A stretch of DNA of 35,930 nt, taken from assembly GCA_020436935.1 (NCBI GenBank), contig JAGQWX010000021.1:45383-81312 (forward strand). The letters are read 5' to 3'. Positions 1-8,948 of the stretch are shown piece by piece. A program made the position numbers and the translations under genes. Numbering within the stretch: the first letter of the stretch is position 1; every line of letters starts with the position of its first letter. Below the pieces are notes generated by a model, which did not search any database, was not told where the DNA came from, and saw nothing but the letters and a program-made list of their open reading frames with translations. The stretch comes from Saprospiraceae bacterium (lineage in GTDB: Bacteria > Bacteroidota > Bacteroidia > Chitinophagales > Saprospiraceae).

Positions 1-45
1 TAATTAAAATAAATCTCCATTTCTAAACGAATAAAATCTTACGTC

Positions 46-1374
46 ATGAGAACTAATTTCAAATTATTTACCCTTTTGACAGCCCTATTAATAAGCTATT
101 CTATCCACGCTCAAAAAACACAATATTCACGAGCTGCTAGTCAGACAGGTATCAATGTCTTCGAACCAGGTAAGGTTTCAGAAGTTGACTTTGATGGTCT
201 AAAACTCCAAATAGGTGGTAACTTCAGACAATCTTTCCAAATGCTCAAGCATGAAAATATTGAGCTTACCTCAGACGCGAATACAAAACTTTATCCTTTG
301 GGAAATGGTTTCAACCTCGCTGCTGCCAACTTAAACTTCGACGTACAATTGGATGACGGTATCAGAATGTATCTTGAAAACTACATGGCATCAAGACACC
401 ACAATGAATTCTGGGTAAAAGGTGGTTATATCCAAATCGACAAATTGCCTATGTTCAATAACCCTACTTGGTTCAGTGACTATGTCAGAGTAAAAATAGG
501 ACATATGGAGATCAACTACGGTGACAGCCATTTCAGAAGATCAGATGGAGGTAATGCCATGTACAACCCTTTCATAGAAAACAACATCATGGATGCGTTT
601 GCAACAGAAATAGGTGGTGAAGTATACCTTTTCCCAACCAAAGACATCATGTTGATGGCAGGATTGACCAATGGATTGATTAAAAACAATATTCAGGATT
701 ACTCTCAAGCTCCGGTCGTTGCCCCAGGCATTGACTCAATCACAACCAAAGCTCCGTCTGTCTTACTTAAAGCTGCTTATGACAAATCTGTAAAAGACTT
801 GCGATTCAGAATCAGTGCCTCTATGTACCACAATGCTTCTTCACCAAGCAACACTTTGTTTTCAGGTGACAGAACAGGATCTGGATACTTTGGAGTATTG
901 GAAAATGCAGCCTGGACCAACAGCACAGCCAACCATACAAGCGGTAGATTCAATCCCGCATATAGAAATACAGTCACAACCTTCGTTATCAACCCATTCG
1001 TAAAATACAAAGGTTTGGAATTCTTCGGAACCATTGAAAAAGCAAGTGGCAAAAACGTGAATGAAAAAGCAGATGCTTATGACGGAAAAAACAGAGCTAC
1101 TTCTCAATATGCAGCAGAATTGGTGTACAGATTTTTACCTAGGGAACAGATGTTCGTAGGAGCTAAATACAACACAGTAAAAAGCCGCTTGCAAGGATAT
1201 ACAAATGATGTAACAGTAGACAGATTTGTAGTCGCTGCCGGATGGTTCCCAACTAAAAATTTGCTACTCAAAGGTGAATATGTCAACCAAACACACGAAG
1301 GATTTAAAGCTAACGACATCAGAAATGGAGGTAAATTTAATGGTGTTGTGATTGAAGCTGTTGTTGGATTCTAA
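46..1374 (+). CDS. Porin-like outer-membrane beta-barrel protein
   Basis: The protein has 442 residues. It starts with a Sec signal peptide (charged MRTNFK, a hydrophobic stretch, then a likely cut after IHAQ at about residue 23). The mature part alternates polar and hydrophobic residues, is rich in Gly, Asn, Tyr and Phe, and ends in a terminal Phe (EAVVGF), which is the usual signal for the outer-membrane barrel machinery. The stretch around residues 155-190 (IGHMEINYGDSHFRRSDGG) resembles phosphate-selective or other porin-like barrels of Bacteroidota, but I cannot name a substrate. The gene is monocistronic: a strong hairpin terminator follows at 1542-1574. The barrel assignment comes from the signal peptide, composition and C-terminus; a specific transport role would be a guess. 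Confidence 0.7.
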   Translation: MRTNFKLFTLLTALLISYSIHAQKTQYSRAASQTGINVFEPGKVSEVDFDGLKLQIGGNFRQSFQMLKHENIELTSDANTKLYPLGNGFNLAAANLNFDVQLDDGIRMYLENYMASRHHNEFWVKGGYIQIDKLPMFNNPTWFSDYVRVKIGHMEINYGDSHFRRSDGGNAMYNPFIENNIMDAFATEIGGEVYLFPTKDIMLMAGLTNGLIKNNIQDYSQAPVVAPGIDSITTKAPSVLLKAAYDKSVKDLRFRISASMYHNASSPSNTLFSGDRTGSGYFGVLENAAWTNSTANHTSGRFNPAYRNTVTTFVINPFVKYKGLEFFGTIEKASGKNVNEKADAYDGKNRATSQYAAELVYRFLPREQMFVGAKYNTVKSRLQGYTNDVTVDRFVVAAGWFPTKNLLLKGEYVNQTHEGFKANDIRNGGKFNGVVIEAVVGF

Positions 1375-1541
1375 TTTGGTAAAACTTAAAAGCCACAATT
1401 GCAAAGCTGTGAATTCCTGTACTGAGTTGAGATTTGAATATTTGATTTGGGAATTGAAATAGAAATTATTGAATAGTGCAATACTTCTGATTCAAATCTA
1501 TCAGAAAGGATTCACGAAAGCTTTAAGTCATCTCGCTTGTT

Positions 1542-1574
1542 AAGGTGGAGTTCTACATGGACTCCACCTTTTTT
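1542..1574 (+). terminator. Rho-independent terminator after the porin-like gene
   Basis: A perfect 10-bp stem, AAGGTGGAGT (1542-1551) with ACTCCACCTT (1561-1570), encloses a 9-nt loop and runs into a T stretch up to 1574. It lies between the porin-like gene and the YceI gene. It also shows that the open frame upstream of 1594 is not coding, because that extension would run through the hairpin. Confidence 0.85.
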
Positions 1575-1593
1575 AAATCCAAAAATAGAAAAG

Positions 1594-2184
1594 ATGAAAC
1601 TTACAATATTTACAGTCTTACTGATTTGCATGTCATTTATCAATCAGACCAACCATGAAGAATGGCTAGTAAAAGCCGACAGTAGTCTTTACATACATGG
1701 AAAAACAAATATCAATGCTTTTACATGTGGCATTCCTGGATTTAATAAAACCAACTATCTTTCTTACAACAGTGCAGGGAAGGAGAAGGTATCCTTTCAA
1801 CAGTCTTGCGAAATTGTCATTAATGTGGACGGATTCAAATGTGAAAACTCTATGATGACAAGAGATTTGCTTAAAACGCTTAATGCAAACTCCCACCCTA
1901 CCATGAATATCAAATTCAAAACCATTTCCCTGCCACTCTCCACAGTTTGCAGTGGACAAATCATCTCAAGTCGGGCAGCTATTGATCTCGCAGGGAAAAC
2001 AAGCATATATTCCATTGACTTGAAAGTCAGCGATGTAGATCAAAATAATCTAACTTTAAAAGGAAGCAGACAAATTTGTTTTTCTGATTTTGACCTGGTA
2101 CCACCATCCAAAATGGGAGGACTGGTAAAAGTGAATGATTTTATTGAAGTCAATTTCACTTTCAATCTGAGTCGGATGAATTAG
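1594..2184 (+). CDS. YceI-like secreted protein
   Basis: The protein has 196 residues from the ATG at 1594. The frame is open from an ATG at 1537, but that stretch crosses the terminator hairpin, and the 1594 start gives a proper signal peptide (MKLTIFTVLLICMSFINQ). The body follows the YceI lipocalin-like pattern: a first strand (WLVKADSSLYIHGKTNINAF) and a later block near residues 85-115 (INVDGFKCENSMMTRDLL, then NSHPTMNIKFK) equivalent to the family's M..D....L....YP.I.F block. Family members are periplasmic and bind isoprenoid-like lipids in an eight-stranded barrel; the ligand here is unknown. Several Cys residues (e.g. in FTCGI, QSCE, FKCE) could form disulfides. A short stem overlapping the stop codon has only a weak T run. 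Confidence 0.72.
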   Translation: MKLTIFTVLLICMSFINQTNHEEWLVKADSSLYIHGKTNINAFTCGIPGFNKTNYLSYNSAGKEKVSFQQSCEIVINVDGFKCENSMMTRDLLKTLNANSHPTMNIKFKTISLPLSTVCSGQIISSRAAIDLAGKTSIYSIDLKVSDVDQNNLTLKGSRQICFSDFDLVPPSKMGGLVKVNDFIEVNFTFNLSRMN

Positions 2185-2271
2185 TGCTTTTCAGCGCACT
2201 ACCCCTTTCAAAAATTGACTAAAATTGAGTCATTCTCCTGAGGTCGGGCAAGGAGTTACCATTTATTCTTC

Positions 2272-2279
2272 TAAATTTG
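2272..2279 (+). promoter_or_regulatory. Bacteroidota -7 box before trpS
   Basis: TAAATTTG matches the Bacteroidota -7 consensus TAnnTTTG at all fixed positions and lies 28 bases before the trpS ATG. I see no clear TTTG -33 element at the expected spacing, so this rests on the -7 box and its position only. Confidence 0.45.
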
Positions 2280-2307
2280 CAGCTTCAAATAAGCAGGCAA
2301 ACGATTT

Positions 2308-3315
2308 ATGGATAAAAAAACAGTCCTTTCTGCCATTCAGCCCACAGGAGATATTCACTTAGGAAACTATTTTGGTGCTGTTCGCAATTGGGTAGACTTA
2401 CAGGAAAAATACAAATGTATTTATGGCGTTGTAGACTATCATGCCATGACCATGCCTTATGATGTGTCGAAACTTCGCACCAACACCTGGGAATTGATCA
2501 CCAATCTTATGGCTGTCGGTGTTGATGCCGAAAACCTCTTCATCCAGTCACTTGTGCCGGAACATACCGAGCTCAATTGGATTTTCAATTGCTTTTGCTC
2601 TTACGGTCAGTTGACAAGAATGACACAGTTCAAAGATAAAAGTGCTCAGGTGAGCGAAAGTGGTAAGGAAGATTTCATTTCTGTCGGTTTATTGGACTAT
2701 CCCGTCCTCCAGGCTGCGGACATTTTGATATATAAAGCAGATTATGTTCCTGTTGGTAAGGATCAGGAACAGCACCTGGAGTTGTCAAGGGACATTGCAC
2801 AAAGATTCAACTTTCAGGTAGGAAAAGAATACTTTGTTCTCCCGGAAGCTTTATTCACCGAAACACCCAAAATAAAATCCACTGCCGACCCAACACGTAA
2901 AATGTCAAAATCTGCAGGAGAGAAGCATTATATTTCTCTTTTTGCAGATGCTGATCGCATCACCAAACAAATCAAATCAGCGGTAACAGATACTGGTGAG
3001 AAAAATGACGACCGAATGAGTGAAGGTGTTGAAAACTTATTCGAATTGCTCAAAGCATCCGGCGGTAAGGAGGACTATAATCAATTGATGGACGATTACA
3101 ACACCGGCCAACTAAAGTATGTAGCCCTCAAAGAAGCGACTGCAAAAGCTTTGGTCACCATGACAGGAGCATTCATCGAAAGAAAAAAAGAATTGAATTC
3201 AGATAAGAAAGCCATCAAAGATCAGGTGCGGGCATCCTCTGATACAATCAGAGCCATTGCCAAAGAAACTCTGAGGGAAGTTAAAGACCTGGTTGGTCTA
3301 TTGAATGTCAAGTAA
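2308..3315 (+). CDS. trpS: Tryptophan--tRNA ligase
   Basis: The protein has 335 residues, a normal length for bacterial TrpRS. It is a class I aminoacyl-tRNA synthetase that charges tRNA-Trp in the cytoplasm using ATP. The HIGH-like signature is [10 protein letters not shown] at residues 11-20. The second signature, KMSKS, is at about 198-202 within [10 protein letters not shown]. The TrpRS-type blocks [14 protein letters not shown] (about 127-140) and [16 protein letters not shown] (about 147-162) are present and identify it as Trp rather than Tyr. The gene is followed after 14 bases by guaA, so the two are probably cotranscribed from the -7 box at 2272. Confidence 0.97.
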   Translation: MDKKTVLSAIQPTGDIHLGNYFGAVRNWVDLQEKYKCIYGVVDYHAMTMPYDVSKLRTNTWELITNLMAVGVDAENLFIQSLVPEHTELNWIFNCFCSYGQLTRMTQFKDKSAQVSESGKEDFISVGLLDYPVLQAADILIYKADYVPVGKDQEQHLELSRDIAQRFNFQVGKEYFVLPEALFTETPKIKSTADPTRKMSKSAGEKHYISLFADADRITKQIKSAVTDTGEKNDDRMSEGVENLFELLKASGGKEDYNQLMDDYNTGQLKYVALKEATAKALVTMTGAFIERKKELNSDKKAIKDQVRASSDTIRAIAKETLREVKDLVGLLNVK

Positions 3316-3329
3316 ATTATATCTCCACA

Positions 3330-4871
3330 ATGAAGGAAAAAGTTGTTATTCTAGATTTTGGCTCACAATACACCCAGCTCATTGCCAGAAGGCTCAGGGA
3401 GCTCAATGTTTATTGTGAAATATACCCTTACAACAAAAATCTTGATGAAGTTGGTGAAGCCAATGCATTCATATTGTCCGGGAGCCCTTTCTCGGTGCTG
3501 GACACGAATGCCCTTTATTTTGATTTGAATCTAATAGCTGGAAAATATCCGATCCTGGCTGTTTGTTATGGCGCACAACTTACAGCGCATCAATTGGGTG
3601 GCAAGGTGCTAAAATCTGAAAAGAGAGAATATGGCAAAGCCAAAATGCATATCCTCGATGAGCAATGTGCCTTGTTTAGAGGATTGGAAGATGGCGCTCA
3701 GATTTGGATGAGTCATGGAGACACCATCAAAGACATCCCCGAGAATTTTGAGTTGATTGCAAACACAGATGATATTCCTGTTGCAGCTTTTCAGAGCAAA
3801 CCAAATGTATATGACAAGCCATTCATTTGCCTTCAATTCCATCCGGAAGTAACACATAGCCTTCAGGGAAAAGAGTTATTGGCAAATTTTGTATTTGATA
3901 TTGCAGGATTAAGCGGTGATTGGACTCCAGCTTCCTTTGTCGAAGAAAAAGTTGAAGATTTGAAATCTTTATTGGGTGAAGACAAGGTATTGCTTGGTCT
4001 TTCAGGTGGCGTAGACAGCAGTGTCGCAGCCTCTTTGATCCATAAGGCTATAGGAGATAGATTGTATTGTGTTTTCATAGACAATGGTCTTTTGAGAAAG
4101 AACGAATTTGAAATGGTGCTTGACTCTTACAAACACATGGGACTCAACGTCATAGGAGTGAATGCATCTGAAGAATTTTTGGGACAATTGGATGGCGTAG
4201 CTGATCCGGAGCTCAAAAGAAAAACAATTGGTCGGGTCTTTATCGAAGTTTTTGAGAGAGAAGCCAAAAAAATAAAAGATGTAAAGTGGCTGGCACAGGG
4301 CACCATCTATCCAGATGTAATTGAATCAGTATCTGTACACGGTCCTAGTGTAACCATAAAATCTCACCACAACGTGGGAGGACTTCCTGAAAAGCTTCAT
4401 CTTAAAATTGTTGAGCCGCTCAGGATGTTGTTTAAAGATGAAGTAAGAAGAGTTGGTAAACAACTCAACCTGGATGCTGCACTGATAGGCAGACACCCAT
4501 TCCCGGGGCCAGGACTTGCTATCAGGGTATTGGGCGCACTATCCAAAGAAAAGATCAGACTTTGCCAGGAAGCAGATGCTATATTTATATCAAAACTTAG
4601 AAAATGGGACCTGTATGACAAGGTCTGGCAGGCTGGTGCCATCCTTCTACCTGTGCAATCTGTTGGTGTGATGGGAGACGAAAGAACATACGAATTTGCA
4701 GTTGCATTGAGGTGTGTCAATTCAGTTGATGGCATGACCGCTGAATGGTCTAAACTCCCACATGACTTCCTTGCAGAAGTTTCAAGCGACATCATCAACA
4801 GCGTCAAAGGCATCAATAGGGTGGTTTTTGACATCAGCACTAAACCGCCTGCAACCATTGAGTGGGAATAA
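3330..4871 (+). CDS. guaA: GMP synthase (glutamine-hydrolysing)
   Basis: The protein has 513 residues, full length for GuaA, which converts XMP to GMP using glutamine and ATP in purine synthesis. The N-terminal class I glutamine amidotransferase domain has the nucleophile Cys79 in LAVCYGAQL and the His171/Glu173 pair in FHPEVTHS. The ATP pyrophosphatase P-loop is SGGVDS at 225-230. The C-terminal dimerisation domain has [15 protein letters not shown] and ends in KPPATIEWE as usual for the family. All catalytic residues are intact. It sits 14 bases after trpS in the same direction. No terminator is evident after it, although a separate promoter box for the next gene lies at 4901. Confidence 0.98.
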   Translation: MKEKVVILDFGSQYTQLIARRLRELNVYCEIYPYNKNLDEVGEANAFILSGSPFSVLDTNALYFDLNLIAGKYPILAVCYGAQLTAHQLGGKVLKSEKREYGKAKMHILDEQCALFRGLEDGAQIWMSHGDTIKDIPENFELIANTDDIPVAAFQSKPNVYDKPFICLQFHPEVTHSLQGKELLANFVFDIAGLSGDWTPASFVEEKVEDLKSLLGEDKVLLGLSGGVDSSVAASLIHKAIGDRLYCVFIDNGLLRKNEFEMVLDSYKHMGLNVIGVNASEEFLGQLDGVADPELKRKTIGRVFIEVFEREAKKIKDVKWLAQGTIYPDVIESVSVHGPSVTIKSHHNVGGLPEKLHLKIVEPLRMLFKDEVRRVGKQLNLDAALIGRHPFPGPGLAIRVLGALSKEKIRLCQEADAIFISKLRKWDLYDKVWQAGAILLPVQSVGVMGDERTYEFAVALRCVNSVDGMTAEWSKLPHDFLAEVSSDIINSVKGINRVVFDISTKPPATIEWE

Positions 4872-4900
4872 TAGAAAAATCTCTGGTATCGTTTGAACAT

Positions 4901-4908
4901 TAGTTTTG
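4901..4908 (+). promoter_or_regulatory. Bacteroidota -7 box before the lipoprotein gene
   Basis: TAGTTTTG matches TAnnTTTG. It lies 63 bases before the ATG at 4972 and overlaps an upstream in-frame TTG (4906), which argues against that TTG as the start. No TTTG -33 element is seen at 19-base spacing, and an 8-base match can occur by chance in AT-rich DNA. Confidence 0.35.
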
Positions 4909-4971
4909 CGGCAATTGCTTAAATTTAAACCAAACTTCAAGTTCGTGGGAATAAAGTTCTATAAAGTTTTC

Positions 4972-6300
4972 ATGAGGTCTTTGACTTCTTTAGTGCTATT
5001 GTCAATGATGGCAGTCCTGATTACTTCCTGTGGCACATCCAAAAAAACAAAAAAACAACCTCAGATTGTAAAGGCTGATGATGAAAAGGATAAAGATGTG
5101 CCAGCCAAAACAGACACAGTTGGCGTGGTAACACCGGATAAAAAGGATGATGGCGACAAAAAAGATCCTGACCAAACCAAGCCCTATAATTCAGATAAGA
5201 CATATAATGTTGCGCTTTTGCTTCCGCTTGATGCAGAGTCGGGAAGAATTGACAACAATTCCAACTTGCGGTTTATTCAATATTATGGAGGAATCAAACT
5301 CGCTGGGAAAGATCTGAATACTGATGGAGCAATCATCAACGTCAGCGTTTTTGATAGCAAGGAATTGCTTAACACCAATATGTTTCCTACACATCTCGAT
5401 TTGATCATAGGCCCCTATGCTTCAGCATCATCAGAATCTTCTAAAGCAGAGCTCCAAAAAATCATTGAATTCGGAAAGAAAAACAAAATCATGGTTGTTT
5501 CTCCTTGGTATTCCAATAGCAAGGCGACTGAAAACAACGAATATTACATCCAGATAAAACCAAATATCAGGGAACATTTCAACAAAATTGTTCAAAATAT
5601 TTACGATGAAGGAAATCAATCGAAGGTCGTGCTGGTAGGTAGAAACAACAACAATGATTACAAGTATCTGGAATATTTTCAATCTGTAGCAAAGGCATAT
5701 TCAAAAGGCAAGAGCAAAGATCAGCCCTTAGATCAGATCCTGATTAATGAAAAATCACTTTTTAATGATGATACCGTTTTCACTTCTAAAATTCAGCAAG
5801 GAAAATCTATTTTCGTTTTTCCGAATTACTCATATAATGATGAGGAATATTTGAGAAGTGTTCTTACCAAACTGGTGGGCGAAAAAGGAAGTAAAAATGT
5901 CACTGCTGTTGGTTTACCCATTATCCTTGAAAGCGAAAAGATTGGATACAATTTGTACCAGGGACTGAATATGGAACTCGTAGTTCCGGATTTCATTGAG
6001 AAAGATGATCATAGGGTCAGACAATTTACAAAATCCTACTATGAATTGTATCGAACAATTCCCGCATCCGACGCCTTTGAGGCCTACGACTTATTTAGCT
6101 TTATAGGAGAGGCGCTGTCAAAATATGGCAGGGATTTCATCAAAAAGATCCATTATATGGGTGATTATTATCTTCAGACATCTTTTGATATCAAGCCGGT
6201 TTATGAAGAAGGTGATGACTCCTTCTCAAAAGTGCAGTTTTACGAAAACAAACACCTGGACATCATCAGATTCAGAAATGGTGCATTTGAACGAATCTGA
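4972..6300 (+). CDS. Lipoprotein with a periplasmic-binding (type I) fold
   Basis: The protein has 442 residues from the ATG at 4972. This start gives a lipoprotein signal: MRSLTSLVLLSMMAVLITSC with a lipobox ending at Cys20. An in-frame TTG at 4906 would add 22 residues before the signal and is rejected. A charged, low-complexity Lys/Asp linker (about 23-75) follows. The rest resembles the type I substrate-binding fold of branched-chain amino-acid ABC receptors: KTYNVALLLPLDAES, GGIKLAGKDLN, LDLIIGPYASASS, KIMVVSPWYS, then a second lobe with DAFEAYDLFSFIGEALSKYG. Related Bacteroidota proteins often pair this fold with LysM repeats, which are absent here. No ABC permease or ATPase is adjacent, so a cell-envelope binding role is as likely as transport. 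trmH starts 11 bases after the stop. Confidence 0.72.
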   Translation: MRSLTSLVLLSMMAVLITSCGTSKKTKKQPQIVKADDEKDKDVPAKTDTVGVVTPDKKDDGDKKDPDQTKPYNSDKTYNVALLLPLDAESGRIDNNSNLRFIQYYGGIKLAGKDLNTDGAIINVSVFDSKELLNTNMFPTHLDLIIGPYASASSESSKAELQKIIEFGKKNKIMVVSPWYSNSKATENNEYYIQIKPNIREHFNKIVQNIYDEGNQSKVVLVGRNNNNDYKYLEYFQSVAKAYSKGKSKDQPLDQILINEKSLFNDDTVFTSKIQQGKSIFVFPNYSYNDEEYLRSVLTKLVGEKGSKNVTAVGLPIILESEKIGYNLYQGLNMELVVPDFIEKDDHRVRQFTKSYYELYRTIPASDAFEAYDLFSFIGEALSKYGRDFIKKIHYMGDYYLQTSFDIKPVYEEGDDSFSKVQFYENKHLDIIRFRNGAFERI

Positions 6301-6311
6301 TACAGCTATGC

Positions 6312-6974
6312 ATGTTATTTACTGAAGAAAGATTATTCAAATTAAAAAAACTGGTTGCAAGCAGGCAGTTTGATCTCACCGTAGTACTTGAAAATGTGCA
6401 TGATCCGCACAATTTGGGGGCTATTCTTAGGACATGCGAAGCCGTAGGCGTATTCACAATTCATGTAGTATATTCTGAAGAAGGCAAAAACAGTTCTGCT
6501 AAATACATAGGTAAAAAGGCTTCAAGAGGTGCCAGACGTTGGGTTGACGTAGTATTCCATACTTCGATGACAGATTGCCTTAACGAACTCAAAACCAGAG
6601 GGTTCCAAATTTTAGCGACCCACTTGTCAGAAGAAGCTTCTTCAATTTATGAGACTGATCTCTCCAGTAAATGCGCCATCGTGTTTGGAAATGAGAAAGA
6701 TGGGATTTCTGAAGAAACACTCCGAATGGCCGATGGCAATATCCTCATTCCCATCTATGGTATGGTTCAAAGCTTGAATGTTTCGGTGGCCTGTGCCATT
6801 AGCTTGTTTGAAGCCAGCCGACAAAGACAAATCAAAGGCATGTATGACAAACCATTTGATATCAATAATGAGCACATGAAGTCTTGCATCCTGCATTATG
6901 TATCAGACCAACACCCCCGAATTTTAGCGGCCAATCCCTCAGTACTTGACGATTTTATCCAATCCTTGAGTTAA
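6312..6974 (+). CDS. trmH: tRNA (guanosine-2'-O)-methyltransferase TrmH
   Basis: The protein has 220 residues and belongs to the SpoU/TrmH (SPOUT) family, which methylates the 2'-O of a guanosine in the tRNA D-loop using S-adenosylmethionine and a trefoil knot. Motif 1 is NVHDPHNLGAILRTCEAVGV (residues 28-47) with the catalytic Arg. Motif 2 is FGNEKDGIS. Motif 3 is IPIYGMVQSLNVSVACAISL, followed by EASRQRQIKGMY. The text QILATHLS and the RQRQ..GMY ending closely match E. coli TrmH as I remember it, favouring TrmH over the rRNA enzyme RlmB. It follows the lipoprotein gene by 11 bases. Its stop codon overlaps the stop of the convergent exonuclease gene in the palindrome TTAA. Confidence 0.92.
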   Translation: MLFTEERLFKLKKLVASRQFDLTVVLENVHDPHNLGAILRTCEAVGVFTIHVVYSEEGKNSSAKYIGKKASRGARRWVDVVFHTSMTDCLNELKTRGFQILATHLSEEASSIYETDLSSKCAIVFGNEKDGISEETLRMADGNILIPIYGMVQSLNVSVACAISLFEASRQRQIKGMYDKPFDINNEHMKSCILHYVSDQHPRILAANPSVLDDFIQSLS

Positions 6975-7720
6975 AGACCTTCTTTCCATTCTAAAATTTC
7001 AATCTGATCTTCATCCAGAGATCTTGCATGTAAGAATTTCAACATTACTTTTACTGTTGCAACCACATCATGAGCACAGTATTTGCAAATTCTTTCCAAA
7101 TCTTTATCCTCCCAGTAGACCTTGCCTACCATGCTGCCGTCAATGTCATTTTTTGGACTCTCTATATCCAAAACCGCACAAATCAAAGCCAGACTGGTAT
7201 ATCCTTTGATGTCACCAAATCTCCACATATCCAATGTATCAAGGAGATGCTCTGTCTGCCAGGGTCTCTTGCCGGCGATGTCCAACATATTGGGCATTGA
7301 TACCCCATGCTTAATCATTCTTCTGCAGATGTAGGGAATATCAAACTCCTTCAAATTGTGTCCACAAAAAAAATATGCCTTTGGATCATCAAAATGATGG
7401 GTCACCATTACAGCAAATTCTTCTAAGATCATGGCTTCATCATGTCCTGCAAAACTCTTCACCCGGAGATGGCCATCGGAAGTAATATATCCGGCTGAAA
7501 TGCAAATTATTTTCCCAAACTCCGCATAGATTGCCGCATTGTTTTTATACAAATCATGCTTTGCATCGTCGTAATTCATTCCACTTCCCAATAACCGACG
7601 CCCTTTCTTATCCCACAGTTCCTTAAAAATGGGAGATAACTCTGAATATTGGGCAACTTCAGACACTGTTTCTACATCGATAAACAAAGTGGAAGTCAGA
7701 TTTTTTATTGAATAGGTCAT
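6971..7720 (-). CDS. DEDDy-type 3'-5' exonuclease, PolB-like
   Basis: The protein has 249 residues and consists almost wholly of a DnaQ/PolB-like 3'-5' exonuclease domain without a polymerase. Exo I is LFIDVET (Asp15 and Glu17), Exo II is CGHNLKEFDIPYI, and Exo III is YCAHDVVATV, where Tyr plus Asp gives the DEDDy form. This matches the predicted PolB exonuclease-like family, whose members trim single-stranded DNA or RNA ends; the natural substrate is not established. The region around residues 130-150 (MLDIAGKRPWQTEHLLDTLDMWRFGD) is typical of that group. The gene is convergent with trmH and overlaps it by four bases, so no terminator fits between them. It has a divergent neighbour at 7846. 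Confidence 0.82.
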   Translation of the reverse strand: MTYSIKNLTSTLFIDVETVSEVAQYSELSPIFKELWDKKGRRLLGSGMNYDDAKHDLYKNNAAIYAEFGKIICISAGYITSDGHLRVKSFAGHDEAMILEEFAVMVTHHFDDPKAYFFCGHNLKEFDIPYICRRMIKHGVSMPNMLDIAGKRPWQTEHLLDTLDMWRFGDIKGYTSLALICAVLDIESPKNDIDGSMVGKVYWEDKDLERICKYCAHDVVATVKVMLKFLHARSLDEDQIEILEWKEGL

Positions 7721-7845
7721 ATGTCAGGGTTTTCCCTAGTAATTTACAATCGTGGTAAACATTGAATCTTCAAAAATGGTAGTTTTTGACGTAACAATTG
7801 CACATATTTGCATCGTTATCACGATAAAAATAAATACAATAAACT

Positions 7846-8826
7846 ATGGAGTCAACAAAATCGAAACAAAATTTCACAGCGTGGGCAATTGTAGCCATCA
7901 TCGGTCTACTTGGTCTTAATGCTTATCAGTGGTTTTCAAATAGCCAGTTGAAAACACAAAATTCAGCACAAATTGCACAAGTTGAGGAACTCTCAAAAGT
8001 TCAGGCTGAATTAGATCAGGACTACCAGACAGCTCTTGAGAGCCTCGAGCAACTCAGGGGAGACAACAAAGAATTGAACGAACTAATAGACAGTCAAAAG
8101 AAAGAGCTTGAAACTCAAAAAACCAAAATCAGTGAATTGATTTGGTCTAAGAGAGAATTGGACAAAGCTAAGGTTCAGTTGAAAGCGCTCAAAACTCAGG
8201 CTGAACAATATGTTGCTCAAATCAATAAATTGACAGAAGAAAACTCTTTGCTCGCCAGCGAAAATACAAATTTAAATGAGCAGAATCAGACTTTAAATGC
8301 TGATCTTCAGACTGAAAGAATCGCCAAGGAAGAGATTTCTCAAGCTAGAGCAATCCTTGCTTCTGAAAAAGAAAATCTTTCTAAAACAAATGAAAGTCTT
8401 TCTTCTAAAGTAGACATGGCCAATGCGGTAAAAATCAATTACCTCAGTGTAAAAGGTTTTGAAGTGCAGAAAAATGGTAAACTTGATGAGAAAACAAGAG
8501 CAAAAAATATTGACCTTTTGAGATTCTGTATCAAAACAGAAACCAACCTTGTAACTCCTGCGGGAACAAAGAAGTTTTACATTAGAGTTGTAAATCCTAT
8601 GGGTGAAACAGTTGCTGTTGAAGACAAAGGATCTGGTGTGTTGACCAACAAACTTGACAATACTCAAATCAGATATTCGACTTCAGGAGATGTTCAATAC
8701 AACAACCAGGACACTGATGCTTGTATCGACTGGACACTTTCTCAAACTTTGAGTGCAGGAAACTACGAGGTTGAAGTTTACAACAATGGTTTCATTGTTG
8801 GTAAAGGTAACTTCAAGATGAAATAA
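7846..8826 (+). CDS. Membrane-anchored coiled-coil protein of unknown function
   Basis: I do not recognise a named family. The protein has 326 residues. A short N-terminal tail leads into one transmembrane segment (about 12-30, TAWAIVAIIGLLGLNAYQW). About 160 residues of strongly heptad-like, Glu/Lys/Gln/Leu-rich sequence follow (about 35-195), predicted to be a long coiled coil. The C-terminal part (about 200-326) is beta-rich, with FYIRVVNPMGETVAV and a final AGNYEVEVYNNGFIVGKGNFKMK, and looks like a small beta-sandwich. The topology suggests a cytoplasmic N-terminus and a periplasmic coiled coil displaying the beta domain. The gene stands alone, ending at tandem terminators. A CATATTTG sequence at 7803-7810 is one mismatch from the -7 consensus. 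Confidence 0.75.
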   Translation: MESTKSKQNFTAWAIVAIIGLLGLNAYQWFSNSQLKTQNSAQIAQVEELSKVQAELDQDYQTALESLEQLRGDNKELNELIDSQKKELETQKTKISELIWSKRELDKAKVQLKALKTQAEQYVAQINKLTEENSLLASENTNLNEQNQTLNADLQTERIAKEEISQARAILASEKENLSKTNESLSSKVDMANAVKINYLSVKGFEVQKNGKLDEKTRAKNIDLLRFCIKTETNLVTPAGTKKFYIRVVNPMGETVAVEDKGSGVLTNKLDNTQIRYSTSGDVQYNNQDTDACIDWTLSQTLSAGNYEVEVYNNGFIVGKGNFKMK

Positions 8827-8855
8827 GGTTTCGAAATTAGTTTCAGAGCATTATG

Positions 8856-8885
8856 AGGTATCGGTTTTATAGCCGATACCTTTTT
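8856..8885 (+). terminator. Terminator 1 after the coiled-coil gene
   Basis: The stem GGTATCGG (8857-8864) pairs with CCGATACC (8873-8880), extended by an A-T pair, with an 8-nt loop and then TTTTT. It lies 30 bases after the stop codon at 8826. Confidence 0.85.
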
Positions 8886-8890
8886 AAATA

Positions 8891-8938
8891 AGAAAAGGGC
8901 ATTAATGTAAATACATTAATGCCCTTTTCTATTTTTTT
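8891..8938. terminator. Long perfect hairpin, second (possibly bidirectional) terminator
   Basis: A perfect 19-bp inverted repeat (8891-8909 with 8912-8930) with only two bases between the arms is followed on the plus strand by ATTTTTTT. It sits five bases after the first terminator's T run. The minus-strand secG gene ends at 8949 and reads into the same stem. On that strand the tail (TATTTAAAAA) is a weaker T run, so it may serve both directions. Confidence 0.75.
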
Positions 8939-8948
8939 TATTTGGCCC

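Noticed and set aside
1537-1593. Extended start of the YceI gene at 1537
   Set aside because: The extra 19 codons run through the terminator hairpin of the preceding gene and precede a normal signal peptide starting at 1594.
2182-2210. Hairpin TAGTGC...GCACTA overlapping the YceI stop as a terminator
   Set aside because: The stem is only six base pairs and the following sequence is CCCCTTT, too weak to call as a terminator.
4397-4900. A 167-codon minus-strand open frame opposite the end of guaA
   Set aside because: It is antisense to conserved guaA coding sequence and the protein has no recognisable features.
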